A stretch of DNA of 64,000 nucleotides, from the NCBI RefSeq assembly GCF_036226465.1, contig NZ_CP108476.1, positions 4,278,001 to 4,342,000 of the forward strand. Reading direction: 5' to 3'. Of the stretch, positions 8,759-17,121 are shown piece after piece. Origin of the DNA: Kitasatospora sp. NBC_01250. Lineage in GTDB: Bacteria > Actinomycetota > Actinomycetes > Streptomycetales > Streptomycetaceae. The notes below the pieces were generated by a model that was not told the DNA's origin, made no database searches, and saw only the letters and a program-made list of their open reading frames with translations. The first letter of the stretch is position 1; every line of letters begins with the position of its first letter. The position numbers and the translations under genes are program-made.

Positions 8759-10325
8759 CGAAACCTTCGATCCCAGCGTCCGCGAGAACCGCGAGCATCC
8801 GCTGCTCAGCCTTCTGGCGTTCGGCACGCGCCAAGTTGTACGAATCGATTAGGCTGCCGAGGTCTTCCTGCTCGGCGGCGGCCTGCTTGATGTAACGGCC
8901 GATGTTGAGGTCGTACCCGTTCGCCGCGATCTCCGTGGTGGGGACGAATCGCGCCGCGAGACCGCCTTCGCCGCCGAGGTCCACCAGGTTACCGTCGGCG
9001 TCGAATTTTGAGTTGTAGGTAGTCACGACGTCAGCGATGTCGACGGCAGTGAGGATGTTGCGATTCTTGGCCTTGGTGAACCGCTTGGAGGCGTCGATGA
9101 ACAGCACGCCGGCCTGCCGCTCCGGGACCTTGGTGCTGGGCGCACGGAACACGAGGATCGCCGTGGGGATGCTGGTGTTGTAGAAGAGGTTGGCAGGCAG
9201 GCCGATTACCGCTTCGAGTAGGTCCTCGTCCAGGATGCGCTGGCGGATGGCTGCTTCCTGGCCGCCGCGGAAGAGAACGCCGTGCGGCAAGACGACGCCG
9301 GCGCGCCCCTTCGTCGGGCCCATGCTGGCGATCATGTGCTGCACGAACGCCCAGTCCGCCGACGACTGCGGGGCGACCCCACCGAGGGCGCGCGGGTCCT
9401 TGATCCAGGGCTTCCACTTCAGGCTGTAGGGCGGGTTGGCGACGATCACATCGAACTGCGCGATGGCCCCGTCTGGTTTCTTAAAACGCGGGTCCTTCAG
9501 GGTGTCGCCGACCTCGACCTGGAACTGGGTGAGGTTGTGCATGAAGAGGTTCATTCGTGCCACACCCGCAGTGTCCGCTACGGCCTCCTGCCCGTACAGG
9601 CTGAGCGTGTAGCCACGCCCGCCGTGGGCCTTCAGGAGATTCGCGGAAGCGATGAGCATGCCGCCCGACCCGCAGGTCGGGTCGTACACCGACTCGAAGC
9701 GTTTGGGGTCCAGGACCTCGACGATCAGCTCGACGACCTCGCGCGGAGTGAAGAACTGGCCGGCGCGGGTGCCGGACCCGTCAGAGAACCGCTTCAGCAG
9801 GTACTCGTACGCCCCACCGAGCACGTCGTGGGACATGTTTCCCTCGTGCATCTTCGGGGTGCGGTCCATAGCCTGCATGACCGCCGCCAGCACCTCCCCC
9901 GACAACACCTCTTCGGAGGTCCAGGTCATGGATCCAAAAAGGCGGGAGAACTTGTCTGGGTTAGCCGTCTCAATGGCCTGCAGGGAGGCGCGGACCCGCT
10001 GGCCGAGGCCAGGCTGGGTGATCGTGGCGAGGATGGATGACCAGGAGGCGCGACGCTTCTGGACGGTACCAGGGTGGATGAACGGGATCTCGAACGACTG
10101 GTAGTCGCGGTACTCGATCTCGTGGGCTTCCTCGACAGAGAGGCCGTCCAGGCCCTCGTTTTCGGCCAGGAACTCCTGGTGCTGGTGCTCCCAGGTGTCC
10201 GACAGGTACTTCCAGAACATCAGCGGGAAGACGACCGAGGAGTACTGCGCTTCGGGCATCGCCACACGCAGCTCGTCGGCGGCGTCCCACAACCGGTTCT
10301 CGATCTCCTGCTGGGTCACTGCCAT
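8751..10325 (-). CDS. hsdM: Type I restriction-modification DNA methyltransferase subunit
   Basis: 524 residues from the ATG at 10325. The N-terminal HsdM helical domain (residues ~7-150) is followed by the catalytic N6-adenine methyltransferase: SAM-binding motif DPTCGSGGMLIA near residue 215 and catalytic NPPY at 297-300. Together with HsdS it methylates adenine in the host recognition site. Upstream in-frame starts exist, but the conserved protein begins at MAVTQQEIENRLWDAAD. It is the first gene of the hsdM-hsdS-hsdR operon. Its intact NPPY contrasts with the altered motif in the second HsdM-like gene at 18319. Confidence 0.97.
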   Translation of the reverse strand: MAVTQQEIENRLWDAADELRVAMPEAQYSSVVFPLMFWKYLSDTWEHQHQEFLAENEGLDGLSVEEAHEIEYRDYQSFEIPFIHPGTVQKRRASWSSILATITQPGLGQRVRASLQAIETANPDKFSRLFGSMTWTSEEVLSGEVLAAVMQAMDRTPKMHEGNMSHDVLGGAYEYLLKRFSDGSGTRAGQFFTPREVVELIVEVLDPKRFESVYDPTCGSGGMLIASANLLKAHGGRGYTLSLYGQEAVADTAGVARMNLFMHNLTQFQVEVGDTLKDPRFKKPDGAIAQFDVIVANPPYSLKWKPWIKDPRALGGVAPQSSADWAFVQHMIASMGPTKGRAGVVLPHGVLFRGGQEAAIRQRILDEDLLEAVIGLPANLFYNTSIPTAILVFRAPSTKVPERQAGVLFIDASKRFTKAKNRNILTAVDIADVVTTYNSKFDADGNLVDLGGEGGLAARFVPTTEIAANGYDLNIGRYIKQAAAEQEDLGSLIDSYNLARAERQKAEQRMLAVLADAGIEGFDE

Positions 10326-10680
10326 CAGTCGGGGGGTGTCCTTGCTCGTCAAAGGGCGGCGACCCGAAGGCCGTGATGTTCCTGCTGGTCCCCCCGGTTT
10401 CGGGCGTGCTCGGCATGTACAGGCCGGGCACGTCCTGCTGGGCGAACCCACGCGGGGCGTCGTACATCCCAGTGCGGGCGACCCGCCAACGATATCCCTC
10501 CCCCATGACAAGCCCCGCCTGTTGATCTCCCTTCCACTCCTGCACACTGTCGTCCGAGCCACACCGTCGAACTCCTCGGCCAGGCACGCACGATGCTGGC
10601 CGTCCCGTCCGAGAACCCGCCCAACCTCGACTCCATGCCACCCGGATCAGGGGCGCTCTCGTCTGAGCGTCCGTGCACAG
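10326..10680. other. Non-coding stretch upstream of hsdM
   Basis: 355 bases between the start of hsdM and the end of the next minus-strand gene at 10681. All frames here look like random high-GC translation, and I see no clear hairpin, repeat or RNA gene. It must hold the hsdM promoter, but no convincing -35/-10 pair stands out. Confidence 0.4.
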
Positions 10681-11244
10681 CTACAGCTCACGCAGTCCGA
10701 CCAGCACTCTTCCGATTAATAGCGGGTCGGAGGTCGGGCCGGTGGTTTCGCTTGGCTGCCCGCACTCCTTGGCCTGCTCCGTGTGGGTTGGGCTAGATCG
10801 CCTGGAACCGTGAAGGAGAAGTTCAGCCCAGACGACCTTCCCGGCCGCCGTCGCGGGGTAGTAGCCCCAGCGGTTGGCCATCTCGCTCACCAAGAACAGT
10901 CCGCGCCCGCCAGTGGCTTCCACGCCCACCTCTCGCCGTACTGGCAGCCTGGGATCGCAGTCTGCAACTTGGACGAGCAAGCCCGTCCCTGTCAGCTCGA
11001 GTACAAGGGTAAATGTGCCGACGTCGGCCAGACTCGGGTATTCGGTGCTCTGCGGTTCGCTACCAGCCGGATGGCGGACCGCGTTGGTGGTGAGCTCGGA
11101 GACGATGAGGTTGGTCGTCTCGATAATGGCGTCCGGAATCCGCCAGCGCCGCAGGATGTCGGCGGTGTGCCGACGGGCCCAAGGGACCGCGTTGGGGGTG
11201 TCGGCCAGGGTCAGGTGGCTAACGTACGAATGGCCTTGAGACAT
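10681..11244 (-). CDS. RsbW-like ATP-binding protein (anti-sigma / histidine-kinase-like fold)
   Basis: 187 residues. The first ~145 residues follow the HATPase_c_2 pattern common in streptomycetes: N box LIVSELTTNAVRHP, then LLVQVADCDPR (G1-like) and GGRGLFLVSEMANRWGYYP (G2-like). The C-terminal ~40 residues are a low-complexity tail. Members are serine kinases/anti-sigma factors or orphan regulators binding ATP. A ribosome site GGGAGG lies six bases before the ATG at 11244. It is last in the minus-strand run from the ndk-like gene, 151 bases after a methyltransferase, so membership in that operon is uncertain. No partner sigma or STAS gene is adjacent. Confidence 0.85.
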   Translation of the reverse strand: MSQGHSYVSHLTLADTPNAVPWARRHTADILRRWRIPDAIIETTNLIVSELTTNAVRHPAGSEPQSTEYPSLADVGTFTLVLELTGTGLLVQVADCDPRLPVRREVGVEATGGRGLFLVSEMANRWGYYPATAAGKVVWAELLLHGSRRSSPTHTEQAKECGQPSETTGPTSDPLLIGRVLVGLREL

Positions 11245-11395
11245 GAGGTGCCTCCCGCTTTGGGACTGCTAGGCGTGCGGGTGCCTGCTGCTGGCGTCGA
11301 TCAGTTGGTCCCGCCGTCCCGTGGTGACCAGGTCGCTGGCCACCACGGGCGGTGGTCCTATGCGCTCCCGTGCGGATCGCTCGCGGGCTACGCAG

Positions 11396-12130
11396 CTACT
11401 TCGTGGCGACCACGTAGACGCTGGCCCATTGGCGCTTCGGGTTGGCCATGGTCGGGTCGAAGGTCCACGGCTTGACGGTATTGAAGCCGGCCTCGGTGAA
11501 GAGCTGGGCAAGCTTCTCGTGGTCGTACGCCCAGTAGTGGGGGTTGTAAGTCGGGTCGTCGTCCTGGTCGCGGAAGACGTAGTTGATGAGGTCGAGGTAC
11601 GTGTCGATGTCGCCTCGGCACTGCCGCTTGGCGTACCAGCGCTCGATCATCTCGGCGGCCTGGTCAGGCGGCGCCGGGTACTGGTTCAGGACGAAGGCGG
11701 CGTCGGGGACGCCGGTGATGAGCTGTCCGCCGAACGCGAGGACGCGGTGGGCCTCGCGGGCATAGGACTTGGCGGAGCGCGGGTAGTCGATGTGCTCCAG
11801 GAAGTGCTCGGAGAAGATCGTCTCGGCGGTGGCGTCGGCGAGGGGGATGCCCTCGCGAACGTCCCACAGGAGGTCAGCCGGCGGGATGATGTCGATGTTG
11901 AAGAAGCCGTCGATGCGGTGGCCGCCACCGCCGATTTGGACCTTGGTGGGGCCGGGCTCGAGGAAGCCATCCGGCAGGGCGGCGACGCTGGCCCGGTGGT
12001 GGCGGTGCAGTTCGACTTCCTTTACGGCTGCCCGGAGGGTGCGGGCGAGACCGTGCGTGGTCGCAGGCGAGTTGAGGGCCTGGTCAAGCTGGGCGCACAG
12101 GGCGGCTATCTGCTGGTCGTGAGGCGTCAT
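11396..12130 (-). CDS. SAM-dependent methyltransferase, class I
   Basis: 244 residues. The SAM-binding signature is VQIGGGGHRIDGFFNIDI, a variant of the LxLGCGxxxxxGWxNxDI type, followed by DLLWDVREGIPLADAT, FSEHFLEHI and HRVLAFGGQLITGVPD, all typical of Methyltransf_11-like enzymes. A short helical N-terminus precedes it. The ATG at 12130 has AGGAAG seven bases upstream. It follows a second methyltransferase gene by 32 bases and so is probably co-transcribed. The substrate is unknown; the neighbouring nucleotide-handling enzymes suggest, but do not prove, a nucleotide-derived small molecule. Confidence 0.85.
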   Translation of the reverse strand: MTPHDQQIAALCAQLDQALNSPATTHGLARTLRAAVKEVELHRHHRASVAALPDGFLEPGPTKVQIGGGGHRIDGFFNIDIIPPADLLWDVREGIPLADATAETIFSEHFLEHIDYPRSAKSYAREAHRVLAFGGQLITGVPDAAFVLNQYPAPPDQAAEMIERWYAKRQCRGDIDTYLDLINYVFRDQDDDPTYNPHYWAYDHEKLAQLFTEAGFNTVKPWTFDPTMANPKRQWASVYVVATK

Positions 12131-12162
12131 CGTGTCGCTTCCTGGGTCGCCTGGGGTGAAGG

Positions 12163-12849
12163 TCAGATGGTGCGGGAGCTGAGCTGGTCGATCGCCCACA
12201 GGCCCAGTCCGTTGCCGGGGTGGTGCCGGCCGCCGTCCGTGAAGTCGGTATCGAAGTACTCGACGGGCTCGGGCAGGTGGAACGGGGCCGCCTGAAGGTT
12301 GAGCGGGCGCCACTGGGTGTCCGTGGTGTCGCGGTTCTCGGCTTCGCCGACGTAGGTGGTGGCGAGTAGGTAGGTCGAGCGGCTGGCCGCCACCCGGTCG
12401 AGGAACGCGAGTACCTCATGGTGGGTGAGGTGGACGAGGCAGTCCCGTGCGATGACGAGGTCCGCAGTCGGGATGTCGTCCCTGCTCAGGTCGGCCTGTC
12501 GGAAGGAGATGCGCTCGCTGCCGTGCCGTTCCTGGTTGAGCTGGACGAGGTCGGGGACGACGTCGAGGCCGAGGTAGGCGTCCAGCCGGTCGAATCCGTC
12601 GACGTGGCGGATCCAGTTGACGTCGCCGCACCCGGCGTCCGTGACGGTGCGGATCGGGTAGCGCGCGAGCACCGAGGTGAGGGCGGCTCGGGCTGCCTCG
12701 GTCTGGCGCATCTCGGAACCGGGCCCGGAGACCGACTCGGGGGATCCCCAGTGATTGGTGCGGTAGGTCTCGCTGAAGAGCGCTTCGGCGGGCTGGGTGG
12801 GCGCCGGCCAGGCAGTGGTGGATGGGGTGGTGGGGTCGTGGGTGGGCAT
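12163..12849 (-). CDS. SAM-dependent methyltransferase, class I
   Basis: 228 residues with motif I TVTDAGCGDVNWIRHV, the acidic motif II end LGLDVVPDLV, an ADLSRDDIPTADLVIARDCLVHL stretch read as motifs III-IV, and a later strand TYLLATTYV. A proline/threonine-rich N-terminal ~25 residues precede a conserved start (FSETYRTNHWGSPES). GGAGGAG sits five bases before the ATG at 12849. It is sandwiched between the 455-residue unknown gene (43 bases upstream) and another methyltransferase (32 bases downstream), so the trio likely acts in one pathway. Substrate unknown. Confidence 0.85.
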   Translation of the reverse strand: MPTHDPTTPSTTAWPAPTQPAEALFSETYRTNHWGSPESVSGPGSEMRQTEAARAALTSVLARYPIRTVTDAGCGDVNWIRHVDGFDRLDAYLGLDVVPDLVQLNQERHGSERISFRQADLSRDDIPTADLVIARDCLVHLTHHEVLAFLDRVAASRSTYLLATTYVGEAENRDTTDTQWRPLNLQAAPFHLPEPVEYFDTDFTDGGRHHPGNGLGLWAIDQLSSRTI

Positions 12850-12892
12850 GCGTCTCCTCCGCGATCGGTCGTCGAGGGGTGTGGGGCAGCGG

Positions 12893-14260
12893 TCAGCGGC
12901 TGCTGTTGCGCATGAGCGTGTACTTGATGTCGACCAGGCGCGGCGCGATGCTCAGCGCCAGCTGCTCGGTCGGGTGGAGGTGCCCGGAGCCGTCCGGCTC
13001 GGCACGCCAGACGCGGTAATCCAGGTTCGGGTAGGCCGGGTTGATGCCGATCTCGCCCTTGGGCATCGTGCCGTTGAACGGCACCACGATGTCCATGTGG
13101 TTCCAGTAGTTCCAGGCTTGTAGGGCCTTGTGCTGGTCGAAGTAGAAGTAGAAGTCGGGGTAGCGGCCGAAGCTGCGGAGCTCCCGGTGGATGAGGTGGC
13201 CGAGCAACGGGCCCAGCTGAGTGGCGAGGCTGTCGAACTCCCAGCGCGTCCGGTGCCAGGCTTCGGGCACCTGCCCGCTGGTGAAGAGCCGGGCGGCCAC
13301 GAGGTAGCTGATCCGCTCGACCATGTAGGCGCTGGCGTGGTCGGCGTCGATGGTCGAGTCCACTCGCTGCAGGAGCGCCGCCAGTTGCTGCGGGCGGGGG
13401 CGGAACCTGGCGAGGTTGAACTTGCCGGCCATGTCCGGGAAGGAGGCGAAGAGCATCTCCTTGTAGAGCCAGTTGTTGAACTCCCCGAGGTCGGCCAGCT
13501 GACGGGTGCGTGCGGAGGTGGAGTGGAGCATCAAGTACTCGGCGAGGGCCTCGAAGTACAGGTAGCCGAGGATCGGCAGCCGGGGGATGGCCGCATCCAG
13601 CAGCTGGAAGAAGCCCCCCGTGGCCACGGTCGAGCCCTGGTAGACGATGCCGGCGGCCAGGGACAGGAACGCCGCCGAGTTCTTGATCCGGCCGACGACG
13701 GTCTCGCGCAGGTGGTGCCGCTCGGTCTTGCTGAGCAGGTACTCCAGGTCGGTGTAGATCTGCAGGTGGATCGAGCCCAGCCGCAGATAGTCCACGCCCG
13801 CCAATCCGCGGTACGCCTGGGGTGGCGTGGTGATCTCGAATATCAGCGGCGTGGGCGTGCGCTCGCTCAGGCCGACCTTGGCAAGGAAGGCCGGGGCCTC
13901 CTTGGTGAGGACATAGGCGGCCAGGTTGTGCATGCGAAAGCCATGGTCCGTCTGGGTAAGTGGCGCGCAGTAGATGCTGCCGACGAGGCATCCGCCGGAG
14001 GGGTAGAGCACCCCTTCCCTGCTGATCTCTTCCAAGGCGTGAGTGACGTGGAGCAGGTGCAGCTTGCCGTCGCTGCTCAGGCTGTCGAAGAGCGCGTTCT
14101 TGCGGAGGAGGTTGCCGTTCGGCGTCTCGTCGGTCAGGCGCCTGTGCCAGGCGGCCGTCTGAGCCGTCAGCGGGTCGTCGTGCCCGGCTTCGGGCAGCAG
14201 CGCGGAGTCGAAGAAGGCGTGTGCGTCGGCCCACAGGTCGTAGGCGTCGCGGAGGTTCAC
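12893..14260 (-). CDS. Unrecognised 455-residue protein, perhaps ADP-ribosyltransferase-like
   Basis: I do not recognise a family with confidence. The GTG at 14260 overlaps the stop of the HD gene (GTGA), so the two are translationally coupled. The protein is soluble, alpha/beta, rich in aromatic residues and lacks membrane segments. Around residues 68-90 there is LLHVTHALEEISREGVLYP followed by SGGCLVGSIYC; an HxT...I..G.L start of this kind occurs in DarT/KptA-like ADP-ribosyltransferases, but the resemblance is short. A later region HLIHRELRSFGRYPDFYFYF and a near C-terminal stretch MDIVVPFNGTMPKGEIGIN look conserved. It lies in the middle of a methyltransferase / HD / CYTH / NDK operon and is a candidate for the central enzyme of that pathway. 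Confidence 0.6.
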   Translation of the reverse strand: MNLRDAYDLWADAHAFFDSALLPEAGHDDPLTAQTAAWHRRLTDETPNGNLLRKNALFDSLSSDGKLHLLHVTHALEEISREGVLYPSGGCLVGSIYCAPLTQTDHGFRMHNLAAYVLTKEAPAFLAKVGLSERTPTPLIFEITTPPQAYRGLAGVDYLRLGSIHLQIYTDLEYLLSKTERHHLRETVVGRIKNSAAFLSLAAGIVYQGSTVATGGFFQLLDAAIPRLPILGYLYFEALAEYLMLHSTSARTRQLADLGEFNNWLYKEMLFASFPDMAGKFNLARFRPRPQQLAALLQRVDSTIDADHASAYMVERISYLVAARLFTSGQVPEAWHRTRWEFDSLATQLGPLLGHLIHRELRSFGRYPDFYFYFDQHKALQAWNYWNHMDIVVPFNGTMPKGEIGINPAYPNLDYRVWRAEPDGSGHLHPTEQLALSIAPRLVDIKYTLMRNSSR

Positions 14261-15027
14261 GGCTGCACCAGGCCCTTCTCGGCGAGCGCGAACCGGACGG
14301 CTTCGGCGCTGCTGGCTCCGGCGAGGTGCGCGGTCTCGGAGATGACGACGAGGTCGAAGGCGAGGGCGCGGAGCTGGTCGAAGGCCGGCTCACGAACGTG
14401 TCGTGCGTCGGGCCACCAGTTGAGCTTGGGCAGACGGTAGCGGTCGAGCGCGTCGGCGGCCTTCACCAGGTCGCAGATGAGTACGGCGCGGGCGTAGTCG
14501 GCTCGATCGTCCGAGCAGAAGGTGTCGTACGGCAGATCATGCAGGCGGATGGCGGTCGCTGCCTGGATGATCCGCCGGGGCGTGGCCACCGTGCCGAAAT
14601 GGGTCCAGATTGTATCGGCGTTGGCGGCCAGCCAGATGGCCGCACGGGCGCCGTGCCCTCGGTCGTCCTGGTCGTGCAGGCGCTGGCAGTCGTGGACAGC
14701 GGCGGCCAGGACGACCGTGGCGATGTCGACGTCGTCCAGCCCGTGAATCTCGGCGAGCAGGGCGGCCAGCGCGGCGGTCCGCATGCCGTGCCGTATGCCG
14801 TGGAGTGAATCCTGGAGGCGGGGCTCCACCAGCCACGCCCCCGGAAGGGCAGACCGGCTCAGGAACTGCTTCGAGCTCGGCCGCAGGGGCGGCGGCCATG
14901 CCGCGCCGAGGTCCGGCCGGTTGGCCTTGATCCACTCGACGGTGGCCGGGTCCATGTACTGGTGGTGCGGCAGCTGCTTGCGGGCAGCCAGGTCGACCAG
15001 GCTCGTGGTCGTCGGGGTCGTGCTCAT
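14257..15027 (-). CDS. HD-domain phosphohydrolase
   Basis: 256 residues. The metal-binding pattern of the HD superfamily is present: His80 in SLHGIRHGMRTA, His112-Asp113 in AAVHDCQRLH, His125 in DRGHGARAA, and a distal Asp in DLVKAADALDRYR near residues 186-195. Such enzymes hydrolyse phosphate mono- or diesters, often nucleotides. The ATG at 15027 follows an AAGGGGG site. It lies 43 bases after the CYTH gene and overlaps the 455-residue gene by four bases, so it belongs to the same transcript. With NDK and CYTH partners a nucleotide substrate is plausible; none can be named from sequence. Confidence 0.8.
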   Translation of the reverse strand: MSTTPTTTSLVDLAARKQLPHHQYMDPATVEWIKANRPDLGAAWPPPLRPSSKQFLSRSALPGAWLVEPRLQDSLHGIRHGMRTAALAALLAEIHGLDDVDIATVVLAAAVHDCQRLHDQDDRGHGARAAIWLAANADTIWTHFGTVATPRRIIQAATAIRLHDLPYDTFCSDDRADYARAVLICDLVKAADALDRYRLPKLNWWPDARHVREPAFDQLRALAFDLVVISETAHLAGASSAEAVRFALAEKGLVQP

Positions 15028-15070
15028 CTGTGCCCACCCCCTTCTGGTGGTCTACCGCGGTGAAGGGCTC

Positions 15071-15655
15071 CTACCGGATCGGCGCGGCCTGTGCCTCGCG
15101 GGCCTTGCGCTCCTGCTCGGCGGCCTCGAACGCGGCGGCGAAGTCGGCCAGCTCCTGCTCGCTCATCAGCGTCACGCCGAGCTCGGCGGCGACATCGATG
15201 ATCTGGGCGGACGCCTCGTCGCGGGCGGCGCCCGAGGCACCGTCGTCGAGCAGCACCTCGAACTCGGCGTGGTAGCCCCACGCCTCGCTCCACTTGAGCG
15301 CGATCTCCACACCCTGGAAGCGGAAGTTGTGGCGGAAGTTGAACGCCTCGTGCATCGCGGACTCGAAGCCGAGCGCGTTGAACACCTTCACGGCCGCCGG
15401 GACGTCCTCACGCGCGATGGCGAACTCGGTCTCGGGGAAGGCCGCGCCCCGGCCGATCTTGCTGCCCTTGAGGGTGATCTTGGCGGTACCGGCAGCGGTG
15501 TTGTCCGTGACCTTGAGCAGCTGCTCGGGCAGCACGTAGAAGTAGATGTGCTTGGCGTCGTCGCCCAGGTCCTCGCCGCCCTTCCTCAGACGGTCCATGA
15601 GCCGGACATGGGTCTCCTTGTCGAAGCGGGCGCGCATCTCGATCTCGACAGCCAC
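15071..15655 (-). CDS. CYTH-domain protein (class IV adenylate cyclase / triphosphatase fold)
   Basis: 194 residues from a GTG at 15655 (AGGAG eight bases upstream). It opens with the CYTH signature strand VEIEMRARF (ExExxR), then shows KITLKGSKIG, FPETEFAI and a late strand YHAEFEVLLDD, consistent with the triphosphate tunnel metalloenzyme barrel. CYTH proteins act on triphosphorylated substrates: thiamine triphosphatase, inorganic triphosphatase, RNA triphosphatase or adenylate cyclase. Which applies here is unclear. A charged C-terminal helix follows the barrel. The gene sits between the 99-residue gene and the HD gene in the minus-strand cluster. Confidence 0.8.
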   Translation of the reverse strand: MAVEIEMRARFDKETHVRLMDRLRKGGEDLGDDAKHIYFYVLPEQLLKVTDNTAAGTAKITLKGSKIGRGAAFPETEFAIAREDVPAAVKVFNALGFESAMHEAFNFRHNFRFQGVEIALKWSEAWGYHAEFEVLLDDGASGAARDEASAQIIDVAAELGVTLMSEQELADFAAAFEAAEQERKAREAQAAPIR

Positions 15656-15805
15656 GGTCGTGTCTCCTCGTTTCAGGCATGGCGGATCCAGCCGAACCAA
15701 CGTGGGGTGGCCCCTGGCTGGTTCGGATGGGGCGGTATGGAGTTGGTGGTAGTGCCGGGTGGTGCGGCCGGCCGTCACTTCGCCGGCCGCACCACCCGAG
15801 CTGGA

Positions 15806-16105
15806 TCAGCCCAGGTCGCCGAAGCGGTCGCGGATCACACCGGCGTGCAGGTAGTTCGGCAGCGGGACGCCGCCGACCGCCACGCGGGTGGTCGCCGCCT
15901 GGTCCTCGGTCTCGCTCGGGAAACCCTCCAGCAGCTCGAGGCACTGCTGCACCCACTCACGGGACTTGGGCCAGTCGCCGGCGTCCCGGAGGCGGACCGC
16001 CAGCGCGTAGGCGGTCTCGGTGGCCGCCCACCGGTCGGTCGCCAGCTCACGCTGGAAGATCGACTCCAGCTCCTCGGCGGAGGCCAGGCGGGTCTGGTTG
16101 GTCAT
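15806..16105 (-). CDS. Small helical protein of unknown function
   Basis: 99 residues. Two or three amphipathic helices (LESIFQRELATDRWAATETA, then SREWVQQCLELLEGF) resemble a TPR-like hairpin; the C-terminus VPLPNYLHAGVIRDRFGDLG looks structured and conserved. No catalytic motif is visible. A GAGAGGG ribosome site lies four bases before the ATG at 16105. It sits between the ndk-like and CYTH genes, 80 and 150 bases from each, and could be an accessory or scaffold component of that pathway. Confidence 0.65.
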   Translation of the reverse strand: MTNQTRLASAEELESIFQRELATDRWAATETAYALAVRLRDAGDWPKSREWVQQCLELLEGFPSETEDQAATTRVAVGGVPLPNYLHAGVIRDRFGDLG

Positions 16106-16185
16106 GGTGCCCTCTCAGATCGGACGGTGGTGCCCCGGTGGTGGTCAACGCGGCGACGTCCCAGTGGTGACGCCGCGATGGGCCG

Positions 16186-16695
16186 TCAGTTGGTGAAGAT
16201 CTCGGCCAGCGTGCGGTACTCGTGCAGCTCGTCCTTGTCGAACCACAGCTCGATTTCCTGTGCGGCCTCCTCCTTGTTGCCGGAGGCGTGGACCAGGTTG
16301 GCCACGGCCTTGCCGACTGCCACGCTGCCCACGGAGCTCATGTGCGAGAGGTCGCCGCGGATGGTGCCGGCCGGAGCCTGGTTCGGGTAGGTGCTGCCCA
16401 CGATCTTCCGAACGGTGGCGATGGCGTCGTAGCCCTCCAGCACCAGGGCGATGACCGGCCCCTGCTGCATGAAGGTGGCCGTGAGGTTGTAGACGTCCGC
16501 CCCGAGCCGCTCTTCGAGGTCGAAGTAGTGCTTGCGGGTGAACTCCTCGTCCATCCACTTCATCTTGACGCCGACGATCTTCAGAGCGGCGTCCTCGAAG
16601 CGCGAGATGATCCTCCCGCCGAGGCCGCGTACCAGCGCGTCGGGCTTGAGCAGGACGAGCGTGCGCTCGACCGTGTGGACCTGGTCCTCGGCCAT
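16186..16695 (-). CDS. Divergent nucleoside diphosphate kinase
   Basis: 169 residues. The NDK fold is clear: RTLVLLKPDALVRGLGGRII at the N-terminus, SGP-like QQGPVIALVLEG, TIRGDLSH, and the phosphorylated His136 in NLVHASGN. It differs from the usual ~140-residue bacterial enzyme by an insertion between GTIRGD and the active-site histidine and by the ending EAAQEIELWFDKDELHEYR, a form seen in archaeal-type NDKs. It transfers phosphate between NTPs and NDPs. Streptomycetes normally carry a housekeeping ndk elsewhere, so this is probably a pathway-specific paralogue. It is the promoter-proximal gene of the minus-strand cluster and lies back-to-back with the Nudix pair. Confidence 0.9.
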   Translation of the reverse strand: MAEDQVHTVERTLVLLKPDALVRGLGGRIISRFEDAALKIVGVKMKWMDEEFTRKHYFDLEERLGADVYNLTATFMQQGPVIALVLEGYDAIATVRKIVGSTYPNQAPAGTIRGDLSHMSSVGSVAVGKAVANLVHASGNKEEAAQEIELWFDKDELHEYRTLAEIFTN

Positions 16696-16725
16696 CAGTT
16701 CCCTTTCAGCGTTCCAGCATAACGA

Positions 16726-16752
16726 TCATGACGAATAGTCAGCACGTCATGA
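16726..16752. promoter_or_regulatory. Inverted repeat upstream of the ndk-like gene
   Basis: TCATGACG at 16726-16733 and CGTCATGA at 16745-16752 form a perfect 8-base inverted repeat with an 11-base spacer, ending 30 bases before the ndk-like start codon. The position suits an operator. Its regulator is unknown; the HTH-Nudix protein encoded divergently is one candidate. Confidence 0.45.
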
Positions 16753-17121
16753 ACTGAGGTTACCGGCGCTGGCGAGCCACTTTCGGCGCTCCGACCTACC
16801 CCCCGAACGGGTGAACCTTGCGCAGCTCGGTGGTGTTCGATCGGCCATCCTGCCGACACGGCGATCTCACAGGCGCAATCGCCCAACTCGCTGCCCTGCT
16901 TTGGGCACTCACCTAGAATCTCCGAGGGGGTTGGCGTGTGTGTCCTGTCGCTCCCAGGCACCTCCCAGAGCTCAAGTTGCCTAGATGAGCCTGACCTTGG
17001 GGTGCCGGCTGCAAGTCTTCCGGTATCCACGCTGCGCAGCGATGAAGCGCCAGTGCAGTCGATGTGCATCTTCGCCGCGCGCTTCCTGCACTGCAGCGAC
17101 CACGACCGAGAGGGAACGGCG
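16753..17121. other. Divergent intergenic region between the ndk-like and Nudix genes
   Basis: About 370 bases with no supported gene. A frame continuing upstream of the Nudix start is open to 16936, but its translation is not protein-like before the start proposed at 17122. Promoters for both divergent transcripts should lie here. No hairpin beyond the inverted repeat at 16726-16752 was noticed. Confidence 0.4.

Noticed and set aside
10326..10680. Small gene upstream of hsdM (frame containing GLYMPSTPETGG)
   Set aside because: No ribosome site and no recognisable motif; it overlaps the likely hsdM promoter.
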